Below are positions 24,870 through 33,916 of a DNA stretch of 55,837 nt, piece by piece. The DNA lies in the NCBI GenBank assembly GCA_002471375.1, contig DKPV01000019.1, forward strand, positions 1-55,837, written 5' to 3'. Positions within the stretch are counted from its first letter, which is position 1. Each line of letters opens with the position of its first letter. A program made the position numbers and the translations under genes. The DNA is from Flavobacteriales bacterium UBA7325. Its GTDB lineage: Bacteria; Bacteroidota; Bacteroidia; Flavobacteriales_D; Crocinitomicaceae. The notes under the pieces were generated by a model. It had not been told where the DNA came from. It was given only the letters and a program-made list of their open reading frames with translations, and did no database searches.

Positions 24870-26678
24870 ATGATGAATACTACACTATCTCTTTCTAATA
24901 TGAATTTACTCAAGCATACATTGTCATCTCTACTCATTGTTCTAATAAGCAGTGCTGCTCTCTCACAAAATACTGAATGGATTAATACCGCCGGTCTTTT
25001 TGGTTCGGACAAAGGAACTACGATTAAAGTGGATGACGCCGGCTTTACATACATCACTGGATACTATAATTCGGAAGCAAATTTTGGTCCTTTTTATACC
25101 GGTTACTCATTCGCGAGTAGTAAAGAGGTATATGTGGCCAAAATAGACCCAATGGGGAATTATGTTTGGGTGAAAAATGGAATTAACTATTACGATGATC
25201 GAGGACTCGGATTATGTTTAGACCCTGCTGGAAACGTTTATGTAACTGGAACATGTTGGGGAGGACTAGATTGGGGATCATTGTCGGTGTATAATTCATC
25301 CTCATTTACAGATCAAATTTTTGTTGTCAAGTTGGATAACAATGGAAATGAAATCTGGATGAAAAATGCGGGTAATTCAGACGGTTCCGTGAGTTTTGGT
25401 ACAAATGAAAATGGATTGCCGCAAACACTTTATCAAGATGACCATGGTCAAGATTTAATCTCAGATAGTCAAGGAAACATTTATGTTACTGGGTTCTTAT
25501 CAAACATTGACGGGGCACCACATGAAGCGACTTTTGATGGGATTTCAATCACATTAGCACCTTTGGACTCGGTTGCCTTTCTAGCCAAGCTGGCTGGTGA
25601 TGGAACATGGCAGTGGGTGCGAACATTTGAAGGGATTCACCAGCACAGAGACAACGCTGTAGCTGTTGATGATGAAGACAACATTTATGTAACAGGTGGT
25701 TTCGTCGATACGCGAACATTTGGCACCACTAGCTTAACCAGCTTTGGTGGTGAAGACATCTACGTTATCAAGTATGATTCTGGTGGAAACTTCCAACATG
25801 TGTCACAAGCAGGAGGTCTGCTTGATGATCGTGGTGACGCGATTACTTTCGGTAACGATAATACGATGTACGTTGGTGGTGAATTCAGAGACACCGCTTA
25901 CTTTGGCGCACAGTATTTAAATAATTACGGAAGTGCTGGTGGTCGTGACGGCTTTGTTGCCCGTTTAGCTAAGGACGGACAATGGATGTGGGCGACAAAA
26001 GCAGGATCTAAGAAAGGTAAAGATCGTGTAACTGGACTTGCAGCTAATGATCAAGGAAACATATTCGTTTCTGGTCAGTTCAGCAGTGATGCTAGCTTCG
26101 GATTGTTCCCAATAAGTTCTAACGGTGATAGCGTTCAAGCCTTTATCGCTGGGATGGATACCTTAGGTAACTTTCATTGGGTTCTCGGAGGAGGAGGTCC
26201 CGACTTTGATCGTGCAGCAAGTGTAGATGTGAATGGATGTGATGTCTATTTTACTGGATACTTCACTGAAACGATGACTTTCGACAGTATTACAGTAAGT
26301 CCGTTTCAGGGGAAAGATATATTCAATGGTAAAATAAGTGATGCGTGTTTCGGATCAACACCACCTCTACCACCAGGTCCATCTGAACCTGAAGAAGAAA
26401 ATTGCGAACTACTCCCTGTGAACGTATTTACACCAAATGGAGATCAAATAAATGATTTACTCTACTTTTCAAATTCTTGTAATATGGATGGGACTGTTTT
26501 CATTTTTAATCGATGGGGTGAAGTTGTCTACGAATCTACCGATCTGCTTCAGGGCTGGGATGGCACGTCTAAATCCGGTAATCCTGTGAATGAAGGCACT
26601 TACTTCTATAAGATCGATGTGAAGTCTAAATTAGGTGGTTCGGAAGAAACTTCTGGTTTTATCACAGTAATTCAATAA
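24870..26678 (+). CDS. large secreted protein with SBBP-type repeats and a gliding-type C-terminal domain
   Basis: 602 residues from ATG 24870; an alternative ATG at 24900 gives a cleaner signal peptide ending AALSQ. Repeats of the seven-bladed SBBP type run from about 30 to 490 (units such as DAGFTYITGYYNSEANFG, DPAGNVYVTGTCWGG, DSQGNIYVTGFL and DQGNIFVSGQFSSDASFG). A Pro-rich linker follows. The C-terminal CHU_C/gliding-motility type B domain (VNVFTPNGDQINDLLYF ... FNRWGEVVYES ... GTYFYKIDV) directs export through T9SS to the cell surface. Probable adhesin or surface propeller protein. Confidence 0.88.
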   Translation: MMNTTLSLSNMNLLKHTLSSLLIVLISSAALSQNTEWINTAGLFGSDKGTTIKVDDAGFTYITGYYNSEANFGPFYTGYSFASSKEVYVAKIDPMGNYVWVKNGINYYDDRGLGLCLDPAGNVYVTGTCWGGLDWGSLSVYNSSSFTDQIFVVKLDNNGNEIWMKNAGNSDGSVSFGTNENGLPQTLYQDDHGQDLISDSQGNIYVTGFLSNIDGAPHEATFDGISITLAPLDSVAFLAKLAGDGTWQWVRTFEGIHQHRDNAVAVDDEDNIYVTGGFVDTRTFGTTSLTSFGGEDIYVIKYDSGGNFQHVSQAGGLLDDRGDAITFGNDNTMYVGGEFRDTAYFGAQYLNNYGSAGGRDGFVARLAKDGQWMWATKAGSKKGKDRVTGLAANDQGNIFVSGQFSSDASFGLFPISSNGDSVQAFIAGMDTLGNFHWVLGGGGPDFDRAASVDVNGCDVYFTGYFTETMTFDSITVSPFQGKDIFNGKISDACFGSTPPLPPGPSEPEEENCELLPVNVFTPNGDQINDLLYFSNSCNMDGTVFIFNRWGEVVYESTDLLQGWDGTSKSGNPVNEGTYFYKIDVKSKLGGSEETSGFITVIQ

Positions 26679-26718
26679 CTCTATTTATTGAGGAAGTTAA
26701 TTCTAGCTATTGCATCAA

Positions 26719-27114
26719 TTGCACCTATTTCGTCAAATTCAAGATGAAGCTAGAGCAGAAGCGTTCTGGAAAGATAATGTCCAAGCGATTATTGATGGAG
26801 ATACGGCCAAGGTACTATCCCAAACAAACTATCCATTGGATGTTAGAAAGAGTGTTGGGTTCGAAACCCTCTTAGATGAAGATTGATCTCAGGCAAAATT
26901 GAAAGCTAACTACGAGTCAACTTTTACAGGCCCTGTGACTAGTAAGTTTACTGGTCGTGATCTCACTTATATTGATGCATGGGAATATAGTGACGGAATG
27001 ACATATATGGTTACTTATTCCAACATGAAAGATGAATCAGGAATAGTCTTTAGTTTTAAGCAATTTGGAGAAGATTAGAAACTGTATCAAATTAGTTTTC
27101 AGCGAGAAAACTAA
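26719..27114 (+). pseudogene. small secreted/lipoprotein-like gene with two in-frame stops and no start
   Basis: One frame runs from TTG 26719 to TAA 27112-27114 and reads like a real protein (EAFWKDNVQAIIDGDTAK ... DLTYIDAWEYSDGMTYMVTY ... GED-stop-KLYQISFQREN). It is interrupted by TGA at 26884-26886 and TAG at 27076-27078. Both stops are one base away from TGG and sit where Trp fits (DWSQ and DWKLYQIS), so they look like two Trp-to-stop mutations. The signal-peptide end is missing. The layout resembles the DUF4878-like lipoprotein at 21502. The remaining bases of 26679-27176 hold nothing else I can identify. Confidence 0.7.
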
Positions 27115-27156
27115 GCTATTTAATACCTCTCAGGCCTTTCGCTGAACGAAAGCTTG

Positions 27157-27176
27157 ATTAGAGTGTACTCTCTAAT
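27157..27176. repeat. inverted repeat abutting the GTG start of the next gene
   Basis: ATTAGAG (27157-27163) and CTCTAAT (27170-27176) form a 7-bp inverted repeat with a 6-nt spacer, ending at the base before the GTG at 27177. It could be an operator or an mRNA hairpin blocking initiation. No direct support. Confidence 0.3.
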
Positions 27177-27791
27177 GTGCGATTTTACTTGATATTTATT
27201 TTTCTAATATGCTTTGTCAGTTATGGACAAGAAGATCGGTATATCCTCTTAATTGGAAACCACTCAACTATATGCATCGATGATTCTAAGGTAGATCGCA
27301 AGACAGAGCTTCCTTCATCATTAGAAGCTTACAAAACAATTTTCGTCTTTTCAACATCAACTAGCACGTTACGTGATAAAGATGTTGATCGACTAATTCA
27401 CTTCGCTGAAGGAGGTGGAGGCGTCTACCTTGGAGCAGAAAATTGGCCACTTCAAGCTGAGGCAAACCAGGTCACAAAAAGACTATATCTCAAGGAGAGC
27501 TTTGGAGAGTACCAAGCGGAAGACGCTGAAATTGAATCAAACAATGGGAACTTGGAACTTGATTCTCTTAAGAACGTTCCTGCAGGAAGGACTACTGTAG
27601 CCTTCCCAATGGATTATCGTTTAAAGGTTGAGGCTTGGGTAGATGATCAGCCACTTATTCTCTCAGGGGCCCTAGAAAAAGGTCGTGTCATCATCGATGG
27701 AGGCTATTCAAGGTTCTATTGTGATCAACGATCGGACGAAACAGATCAATTATTCCAATCCTTCGTGTTGTTTCTCCTCCAAAAGAACTAA
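27177..27791 (+). CDS. exported protein with a GATase-like/DUF4350-like fold
   Basis: 204 residues from GTG 27177, which gives a signal peptide (MRFYLIFIFLICFVSYGQ). The mature part resembles glutamine-amidotransferase-like periplasmic proteins: IFVFSTSTSTLRDKDVDRLIHFAEGGGGVYLGAENWP (about 55-90), later FPMDYRLKVEAW and GRVIIDGGYSRFY. No catalytic Cys-His pair is evident, so it is probably a non-enzymatic member. Function unknown. It is convergent with adenine deaminase, overlapping by 4 bp. Confidence 0.55.
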   Translation: MRFYLIFIFLICFVSYGQEDRYILLIGNHSTICIDDSKVDRKTELPSSLEAYKTIFVFSTSTSTLRDKDVDRLIHFAEGGGGVYLGAENWPLQAEANQVTKRLYLKESFGEYQAEDAEIESNNGNLELDSLKNVPAGRTTVAFPMDYRLKVEAWVDDQPLILSGALEKGRVIIDGGYSRFYCDQRSDETDQLFQSFVLFLLQKN

Positions 27792-29410
27792 TCAACATAA
27801 ATACTCGTGAAGCAAAACTTCTCGCCATCGAAAAGTCCCTTATCGCTCAGTTTTAATTTTGGAATTACTAAAAGTGCACAAAAGGATAAAGTCATGTATG
27901 GTGCAGCTAATGTCACTCCTAGCTCTTTTGACCGCAAATCAAGTTTTTCATAAGCTTCAGCTACTTCATATCCATCAAGATTTGACATGATCCCCGCTAC
28001 TGGCAAGGCTACCGTACTCACCTCATCGCCATTCGCAAGAGAAACACCTCCTTTCTCTCTGACAATTGCATTAATCGCTTCACATAAATCTTTATCATTG
28101 GTCCCGACAGCAATAATGTTATGACTGTCATGAGCCACACAAGAGGCAATTGCACCATGCTTTAATCCGAAATTTTTAACGAAACCAAGTGCTGGCGGAG
28201 CATCTTCGTATCTATTCACAACCGCGATTTTCAAAATGTCCTCTGCCACATTTGGAACAAGTGCTCCGTCAACAACTGTAAGCTCTGTAATTTCCTTTGT
28301 TGTGATCAATTGACCATCTTCTACACAGATTACCTGAACATTGGTTGATTGTGCATCGACTCGAAGTTGTTCCAATCCTATTTCGGAGCATGAAAAATTA
28401 TTAACTATTTCTTCCTTGATAGAGTTTATTCTTGTCTTACCATTTTGAGCAACCAGATTTCCATCAATATAAGTGGCACCCACTTTGAAGTCCACTAGAT
28501 TGTTGACGATACAGAAATCTGCAGGATCATTCAATTGTAATAACCCAACATCCATCTTATAGTGTTTTATTGGATTGTACGATGCTGCACGCAGAACATT
28601 GAACACATCACACCCTTTAGAAACCGCTCGTCTTGCCAGATCGTTTATGTGTCCAACGGCCAAATCGTTTGGATGTTTATCATCTGAGCAAAGCATTACA
28701 TCTTCAGGAAATTCATCAATTAATGACCATAGAGCTTCGAAATTCTTAGCTGCTGAACCTTCACGTATAATGATCTTCATCCCGTGGTTCAACTTATTCA
28801 CTGCTTCAGGTTTACTAAAACACTCATGGTCCGTTGTAATACCGGCATCGATGTATCTCTTCGCATCTTCACCCATTAGACCTGGTGCATGACCATCAAC
28901 TTGCTTTCCTAGTTTTATCGCCAGGTTTATCTTAGCCATCACTTCCGGGTCACGATTGAGCACACCAGGGAAGTTCATCATTTCTGCTAAGTAGTTAACA
29001 CGAGGCAACTGAAATATTTCTTCAATATCATCCAGTGTAATTTCAGCTCCAGCAGTTTCAAAAATTGTCGCCGGAACACAGGATGGTGCACCAAAATGAA
29101 ACTTGAACGGGGTTTTGAATCCATTGTTCACCATATATTCAACGCCGCCCTTGCCTAAAACATTACCGATTTCATGAGGGTCGGAAATAGTTGCAACACT
29201 TCCATGACAAACTGCCATACGAGCAAATTCAGACGGAATAAGCATAGAACTTTCCACATGCACGTGAGCATCAATAAATCCAGGAATAATAAATTGCTCA
29301 TGGTCAGTTTCACACTCCCGGATTGCACTGATTTTACCATTTAAAATAGTAATCTCACCCTTGTAGGTCCGTTTGTTTACAATATCAACTATATTCCCTT
29401 CTATTTTCAT
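27788..29410 (-). CDS. ade: adenine deaminase
   Basis: 540 residues with the layout of the bacterial Ade family (amidohydrolase): IIPGFIDAHVHVESSMLIPSEFAR (metal ligands HVH, about 42-65), GSVATISDPHEIGNV, VDGHAPGL (His), DHECFSKPEA, MLCSDDKHPNDL (Asp, about 240) and the C-terminal ADE domain with VAHDSHNIIAVGTNDKDL. It converts adenine to hypoxanthine and ammonia in purine salvage. ATG at 29410 gives the usual N-terminus (KIEGNIVDI). Confidence 0.95.
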   Translation of the reverse strand: MKIEGNIVDIVNKRTYKGEITILNGKISAIRECETDHEQFIIPGFIDAHVHVESSMLIPSEFARMAVCHGSVATISDPHEIGNVLGKGGVEYMVNNGFKTPFKFHFGAPSCVPATIFETAGAEITLDDIEEIFQLPRVNYLAEMMNFPGVLNRDPEVMAKINLAIKLGKQVDGHAPGLMGEDAKRYIDAGITTDHECFSKPEAVNKLNHGMKIIIREGSAAKNFEALWSLIDEFPEDVMLCSDDKHPNDLAVGHINDLARRAVSKGCDVFNVLRAASYNPIKHYKMDVGLLQLNDPADFCIVNNLVDFKVGATYIDGNLVAQNGKTRINSIKEEIVNNFSCSEIGLEQLRVDAQSTNVQVICVEDGQLITTKEITELTVVDGALVPNVAEDILKIAVVNRYEDAPPALGFVKNFGLKHGAIASCVAHDSHNIIAVGTNDKDLCEAINAIVREKGGVSLANGDEVSTVALPVAGIMSNLDGYEVAEAYEKLDLRSKELGVTLAAPYMTLSFCALLVIPKLKLSDKGLFDGEKFCFTSIYVD

Positions 29411-29526
29411 CTTTCACTTACTTAGCATTACGATAATAGACAAAAATGTTAGAGAAACCGTCCTTGATCAGTCATTATTAGTGAATTCTCCTAACTGAAA
29501 CGGTTTACCCAAAATAGGGCTGCTTT

Positions 29527-30105
29527 TTAGCCAATTAACCTCTTTGGGCTATCTCCAGAATAACGACCAGTTACTTCAATTTCCAATTTATAGCCGCCAG
29601 CTTCTAGACCATCTGCTCATACAACCCCAATAACCACTCGATATGGATTGTTGATTGCGTTTAATTTAACAGACCGTGTATGATCCTGCGTTTTACCGCG
29701 CTTAGGATAGTCCCACTTATGCTCAGCCTCACATGAGACGCAAGAAGAAAGTTGGGGAGGATAAACATTTGAAGTTGTTCCATCCTGGTACGCATATATA
29801 CTGAAGTTCGCATTCTTATCGTCTGGGATTACAGTGATTTCCATGTTTGAGTACTTTGGTATCTCTGTAACATATAACACATGATTACCCCTGAATTTAG
29901 GGTTTTGGGTTGCTGGAAAGCATGCAGTAGAACTATTCGATGCCCAACGCAGGCTCTCCATTTTTTCACCTGTATTCAAATTTCCTGTAAAAGTTGTTGT
30001 TGTATTTGGTTGAGCATCAATCTCAACAACCCCTTCTGGAGCCTGGGCCGATACAAAAGATGAACCGATAAGCATCGTTGATAGAATTAAAATAGTGGAC
30101 TTCAT
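29527..30105 (-). pseudogene. secreted protein gene with a premature TGA
   Basis: Reading from ATG 30105 there is a signal peptide (VSAQ, about residue 20) and a 162-residue product up to TGA at 29617-29619. The same frame continues without a break for 29 more sense codons in good protein-like sequence (ADGLEAGGYKLEIEV ... KRLIG) to TAA at 29527-29529. The TGA probably arose from GGA. The shortened protein ends in YRVVIGVV. The mature part has a Cys-x-x-Cys (SSCVSCEAEH) and no recognised domain. Truncation may or may not abolish function. Confidence 0.6.
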
Positions 30106-30195
30106 TAGTGTCTAATTGATGTTAGATGATTAAGGTAACAAAGAATATCGACTTTACATCAACCCAGATACTACTTATAGAGAATCAATTATTCT

Positions 30196-30918
30196 TTAGA
30201 CCTCTCCTATTAGCTCTAAGGTCTCTTTTGCCGCTGCCTGTTCTGCCTTCTTTTTAGACGTCCCTGTACCTCTTCCGTACTCTTGCTTGTTGATGACAAC
30301 CATCACGACGTAAGTCCAACTTGAGCCGTTATTTTCCTCCGTTAAGACTTCAAAATCGATTGGTAATCGGTTCTTTTGACTCCAAATAAACAGCTTTGAT
30401 TTGAAATCGATCTCTTCCTCCAGAATCTGATTCAAATTGACATACTTCCTGAAGACGTGCTTATTGATTGAGGTCCGTGCACTTTCGAAGCCACCATCTA
30501 AATAAATAGCTCCAATTAATGCTTCAAATGCATTTCCCTCGATCGTTTCTAATTTGATCGTTCTATTTTTATTGTATCGCAGTACAGAATGAATCTCCAT
30601 TTCATGTCCTATCATTCCAAGCGTACGTCGACTCACAACCTTAGACTTAATCTTTGTCAAGTAACCTTCATCTTCGTTCGGGAATCGTTGGTACAAAAAT
30701 TCAGCTATCACGGAATCTAAAATAGCATCTCCTAAGAACTCTAGCCGTTCATTAGAAGTTTGGTCAGCTTTGCTATTCGATATTGATTTATGCGTAAGGG
30801 CATTTCGAAATAGGTCAACGTTAGTTGGACTGTATCCAAATCTCTTTAGAATAAATTTTGCGATTTCCTGATCTTCTGAGGAAAGACTTTTTCGAGAAAA
30901 GATGGAAAATAAACCGAT
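30196..30918 (-). CDS. rnc: ribonuclease III starting from a non-canonical AUC
   Basis: 240 residues if counted from ATC at 30918, 1 nt after the fabF stop. The RNase III signature NERLEFLGDAILD (about 56-68, catalytic Glu and Asp) and AFEALIGAIYLDGG are intact. The C-terminal double-stranded RNA-binding domain (SWTYVVMVVINKQEYGRGTGTSKKKAEQAAAKETLELI) is complete. The first ATG/GTG/TTG in frame is GTG at 30711, which falls after the catalytic signature and cannot be the start. An in-frame TAG at 30925-30927 limits the start to 30918 or just after. acpP-fabF-rnc order is classical in Bacteroidota. It processes rRNA and other double-stranded RNA. Confidence 0.92.
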   Translation of the reverse strand: MGLFSIFSRKSLSSEDQEIAKFILKRFGYSPTNVDLFRNALTHKSISNSKADQTSNERLEFLGDAILDSVIAEFLYQRFPNEDEGYLTKIKSKVVSRRTLGMIGHEMEIHSVLRYNKNRTIKLETIEGNAFEALIGAIYLDGGFESARTSINKHVFRKYVNLNQILEEEIDFKSKLFIWSQKNRLPIDFEVLTEENNGSSWTYVVMVVINKQEYGRGTGTSKKKAEQAAAKETLELIGEV

Positions 30919-30919
30919 C

Positions 30920-32179
30920 TTAGTCTACCATTTTTTTCACGATGACACTTGTATTGTGTCCTCCAAATCCAAACGTATTAGAAAGAGCAATATTTACTTC
31001 TCTCTTTTGAGGTTTGTGGAAAGTGAAATTAAGTTTGTTATCCAATTCTGGATCTTCTGTTTCGTGGTTGATCGTTGGAGGAATAATGTCGTTTTTAACT
31101 GACAAGATACACGCAATTGCTTCAATAGCACCTGCAGCTCCAAGTAAGTGACCAGTCATTGATTTTGTAGAGCTGATGTTTAAATCATATGCGTGCTCTC
31201 CAAAAACTTGCTTGATTGCCTTTACTTCAGCGATATCTCCTAAAGGCGTTGATGTTCCATGAACATTAACGTAATCTACTTGTGACGGATCGATTTCGGC
31301 GTCCTCCAAAGCAGCGATCATTGTGTTTTTAGCGCCCAATCCATCAGGATGAGGAGCAGTCATGTGATAAGCATCACCAGACATACCACCACCAATCACT
31401 TCGGCATAAATCTTTGCTCCGCGTTTCTTGGCATGCTCGTATTCTTCAAGAATTAGTGCACCACTACCTTCTCCAAGAACGAAGCCATCGCGATTTAAAT
31501 CGAATGGTCTCGATGCTGTTTCCGGTGAGTCGTTTCTTGTTGAAAGAGCTCTAAGTGCATTAAATCCGCCCATTCCCATTTGGTTTACACATGCTTCAGA
31601 TCCTCCTGTTACAATTGCATCAGCTTTTCCAAGTCGGATGTAATTAAAGGCATCAATAATAGCATTTGTAGAAGATGCACATGCAGAGACAGTCACATAA
31701 TTTGGTCCACGTAATCCATATTTAATGGAAATATGTCCCGCAGCGATATCTGCAATCATCTTAGGAATAAAGAATGGGTTCATTCGTGGTGTACCATCAC
31801 CAGTGAAGAAGTTCTTAGCTTCTTCTTGGAATGTTTGAAGTCCACCAATTCCCGACCCCCATATAACACCGATTCGGTCTTGATTAGGGTCGTTCTCCAT
31901 AAGACCCGAATCTGCCATGGCTTCGGAAGCCGAAACCATAGCATATTGGGAAAAAGGATCTAATTTTCTTGCTTCTTTTCTATCGAAATGCTCTTCGGCC
32001 TTCCAATCTTTCAGTTCGCAAGCAAAATGTGTTTTAAATGCCGATGCGTCGTAACGAGTAATGGGTGCAGCTCCACTTTTACCATTGATTAGTCCTTCCC
32101 AATATTCAGAAATATTATTTCCTATTGGAGTTAGGGCTCCTAGACCAGTGACAACTACTCTTTTTAATTCCATACTCAA
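30920..32179 (-). CDS. fabF: beta-ketoacyl-ACP synthase II
   Basis: 419 residues; the start may be ATG 32179 or the second Met (MELKRVVVTG, 32173). The condensing-enzyme triad is present: Cys in VSACASSTNA (about 168), His in VNVHGTSTPLGD (about 308) and His in KSMTGHLLGAAGA (about 345). It elongates acyl-ACP in fatty-acid synthesis using the ACP encoded 30 bp upstream. Its stop codon is followed after one base by the presumed AUC start of rnc, which suggests coupling. Confidence 0.97.
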   Translation of the reverse strand: MSMELKRVVVTGLGALTPIGNNISEYWEGLINGKSGAAPITRYDASAFKTHFACELKDWKAEEHFDRKEARKLDPFSQYAMVSASEAMADSGLMENDPNQDRIGVIWGSGIGGLQTFQEEAKNFFTGDGTPRMNPFFIPKMIADIAAGHISIKYGLRGPNYVTVSACASSTNAIIDAFNYIRLGKADAIVTGGSEACVNQMGMGGFNALRALSTRNDSPETASRPFDLNRDGFVLGEGSGALILEEYEHAKKRGAKIYAEVIGGGMSGDAYHMTAPHPDGLGAKNTMIAALEDAEIDPSQVDYVNVHGTSTPLGDIAEVKAIKQVFGEHAYDLNISSTKSMTGHLLGAAGAIEAIACILSVKNDIIPPTINHETEDPELDNKLNFTFHKPQKREVNIALSNTFGFGGHNTSVIVKKMVD

Positions 32180-32209
32180 ACGATCGATTCGACTATTTAA
32201 TGTATTGGC

Positions 32210-32446
32210 TTAGCCAGCGTTTTCTTCAATGTATTTAACTGCGTCACCAACTGTTTGGATATTCTCAGCTTGATCATCAGGAATAGCTATGTTGAATTCT
32301 TTTTCGAATTCCATGATTAGCTCAACCGTATCCAAAGAATCGGCTCCAAGATCGTTTGTGAAGCTAGCTTCGTTAGAAACTTCGCTTTCTTCAACACCTA
32401 ACTTATCTACTATGATAGATACTACTTTTGATTTGATGTCAGACAT
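32210..32446 (-). CDS. acpP: acyl carrier protein
   Basis: 78 residues, acidic, with the 4'-phosphopantetheine site Ser 37 in DLGADSLDTVELIMEFEKEF. It carries acyl chains for the FabF encoded next to it. The 5' region has a promoter-like TTTG-N19-TTTCTTTG arrangement inside a run of imperfect TTTGTGGTT repeats. Confidence 0.97.
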   Translation of the reverse strand: MSDIKSKVVSIIVDKLGVEESEVSNEASFTNDLGADSLDTVELIMEFEKEFNIAIPDDQAENIQTVGDAVKYIEENAG

Positions 32447-32476
32447 TACTTGTTTTTTTAAGGGTTAATTCAGCCG

Positions 32477-32507
32477 CAAAGAAAACCACAAAGAACCACA
32501 AAACAAA
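32477..32507 (-). promoter_or_regulatory. acpP promoter
   Basis: On the minus strand TTTG (complement of 32504-32507) is followed after 19 nt by TTTCTTTG (complement of 32477-32484), one mismatch from TAnnTTTG. Transcription would start about 24 nt before the acpP ATG. Confidence 0.5.
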
Positions 32508-32511
32508 ATTA

Positions 32512-33183
32512 TTAGTCATAATATTCAATCACTTGCTCTTTTGATTTGCGTGTTAGCTCAGGTACTTTAGCGTCATCTGTGGGGTATCCGATCGGTAATA
32601 ATAGGAACGGTCTCTCATTATCAGGGCGCTCTAATGCCTTCGCAATGAAGTTCATTGGGCTAGGTGTATGCGTTAATGTTACTAGTCCCGCATTCTGTAT
32701 TGCCATGATCAAAAAACCCGACGCAATGCCTACAGATTCCGCAACGTAGTAATTATTACGTTTCTTCCCACCTTCGCCAAATTCATAGGCTCGCTTCATA
32801 ACTATTACTATCCATGGAGCAATATCAATAAACTCTTTCTCCCAATCCGTTCCTAAAGGAGCTAGATCTTCCAACCACTCATCACTCATTCTTCCTCCAT
32901 AGGATTTCTTCTCCTCCTGCTCGGCTAATTCCCTCAGTCTAGATTTCAACTCATCATTTGAGATAAGGCAAAATGTCCACGGCTGGTTATGCGCTCCTGA
33001 TGGAGCTGTTGAGGCAGTCATCAAAATGTTCTCCAGGACTTCCTTTGGAACTGGTTTTGATGAGAAATCTCTGACTGAGCGCCTACAATCTGCCCATTCG
33101 AAAAAGCTGCGTGATCTCTCGATCATTTCTTCTTCCGTGTAAGTTTCTTGTGAAAATGGGATGAAGGGATATTCTTTTGACAT
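32512..33183 (-). CDS. nitroreductase-fold flavoprotein, iodotyrosine-deiodinase-like
   Basis: 223 residues, nitroreductase fold with the FMN phosphate site CRRSVRDFSSKPVP (about 33-46) and SGAHNQPWTF (about 62-71). The lid region has Glu 91, Tyr 95 and Lys 116, spaced 4 and 21 apart. These are the same spacings as Glu157, Tyr161 and Lys182 of human iodotyrosine deiodinase, which grip the amino-acid zwitterion. The EWLEDLAPLGTDW segment is also typical of that subfamily. A role in reductive dehalogenation of halotyrosines, or a related tyrosine-binding reaction, is plausible. Divergent from purN. Confidence 0.85.
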   Translation of the reverse strand: MSKEYPFIPFSQETYTEEEMIERSRSFFEWADCRRSVRDFSSKPVPKEVLENILMTASTAPSGAHNQPWTFCLISNDELKSRLRELAEQEEKKSYGGRMSDEWLEDLAPLGTDWEKEFIDIAPWIVIVMKRAYEFGEGGKKRNNYYVAESVGIASGFLIMAIQNAGLVTLTHTPSPMNFIAKALERPDNERPFLLLPIGYPTDDAKVPELTRKSKEQVIEYYD

Positions 33184-33329
33184 GGCGTATGATTTACTGT
33201 AAATATAGAGAAAGAGATTATAAATACTAATCTGAGAACTATTTACTAAAATCCGAAGTAGCCAACTGTACTGGCATATTTTTTCTAAGAAGATTTGCTA
33301 GAAATGATGTGTAATAAGTCAAGACTATC

Positions 33330-33337
33330 TACATTTG
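33330..33337 (+). promoter_or_regulatory. -7 promoter box of purN
   Basis: TACATTTG matches TAnnTTTG exactly and ends only 4 nt before the purN ATG at 33342. The transcript would be leaderless or nearly so. Confidence 0.55.
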
Positions 33338-33341
33338 CAGT

Positions 33342-33914
33342 ATGACACGCACTCAAATAGCTATATTTGCCTCAGGTACAGGGAGTAATGCTCTCAATTT
33401 GATCCGGTATTTTAAGAACCATCGAACGCTTGAGGTTGCATTTGTTTTAAGTAACAATTCGAATGCGAAAGTGATTGAATCCGTGAAAGAAATGGGAGTT
33501 GCTACCTATCTACAAACGAATGCTCAAGTAGCAGACGGAGAATTATTGAAGCGATTTTGTGCGGATCGTGATGTGAACTGGATTGTCCTCGCTGGATATT
33601 TGCGTAAAATCCCAACAGAATTGATTTCAGCTTACCCTGAAAACATCATCAACCTGCACCCATCATTGCTACCCAAGTATGGCGGAAAAGGTATGTACGG
33701 AGCAAATGTGCATCGAGCTGTCCTAGAAGCAAAGGAGTCGCAAACTGGTATATCAATTCATTTAGTAAATGAGGAGTTCGATAAAGGTCGAATGCTCGCT
33801 CAGTTTTATTGTGAAATTGACGATTCGGATGATTTAAGCACAGTACAAGAGAAAATTTCGCATCTTGAGCAAAATTATTTACCTCGCGTAGTTGAAACAA
33901 CAATCTTAGGATAA
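33342..33914 (+). CDS. purN: phosphoribosylglycinamide formyltransferase
   Basis: 190 residues, the usual PurN length. IFASGTGSNALNLI binds the nucleotide. The catalytic Asn and His lie in IINLHPSLLPKYGGKGMYG (about 103-121). The catalytic Asp is in HLVNEEFDKGRMLAQ (about 143-157). It transfers a formyl group from formyl-tetrahydrofolate to GAR in purine synthesis. marC follows after 2 bp, so the two are co-transcribed. Confidence 0.95.
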   Translation: MTRTQIAIFASGTGSNALNLIRYFKNHRTLEVAFVLSNNSNAKVIESVKEMGVATYLQTNAQVADGELLKRFCADRDVNWIVLAGYLRKIPTELISAYPENIINLHPSLLPKYGGKGMYGANVHRAVLEAKESQTGISIHLVNEEFDKGRMLAQFYCEIDDSDDLSTVQEKISHLEQNYLPRVVETTILG

Positions 33915-33916
33915 TC

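Noticed and set aside
26884..27078. Stop-codon reassignment (TGA or TAG as Trp)
   Set aside because: TGA and TAG end many intact genes here (for example leuS ends in TAG and the flippase gene in TGA), so the interrupted frames are better explained as decay.
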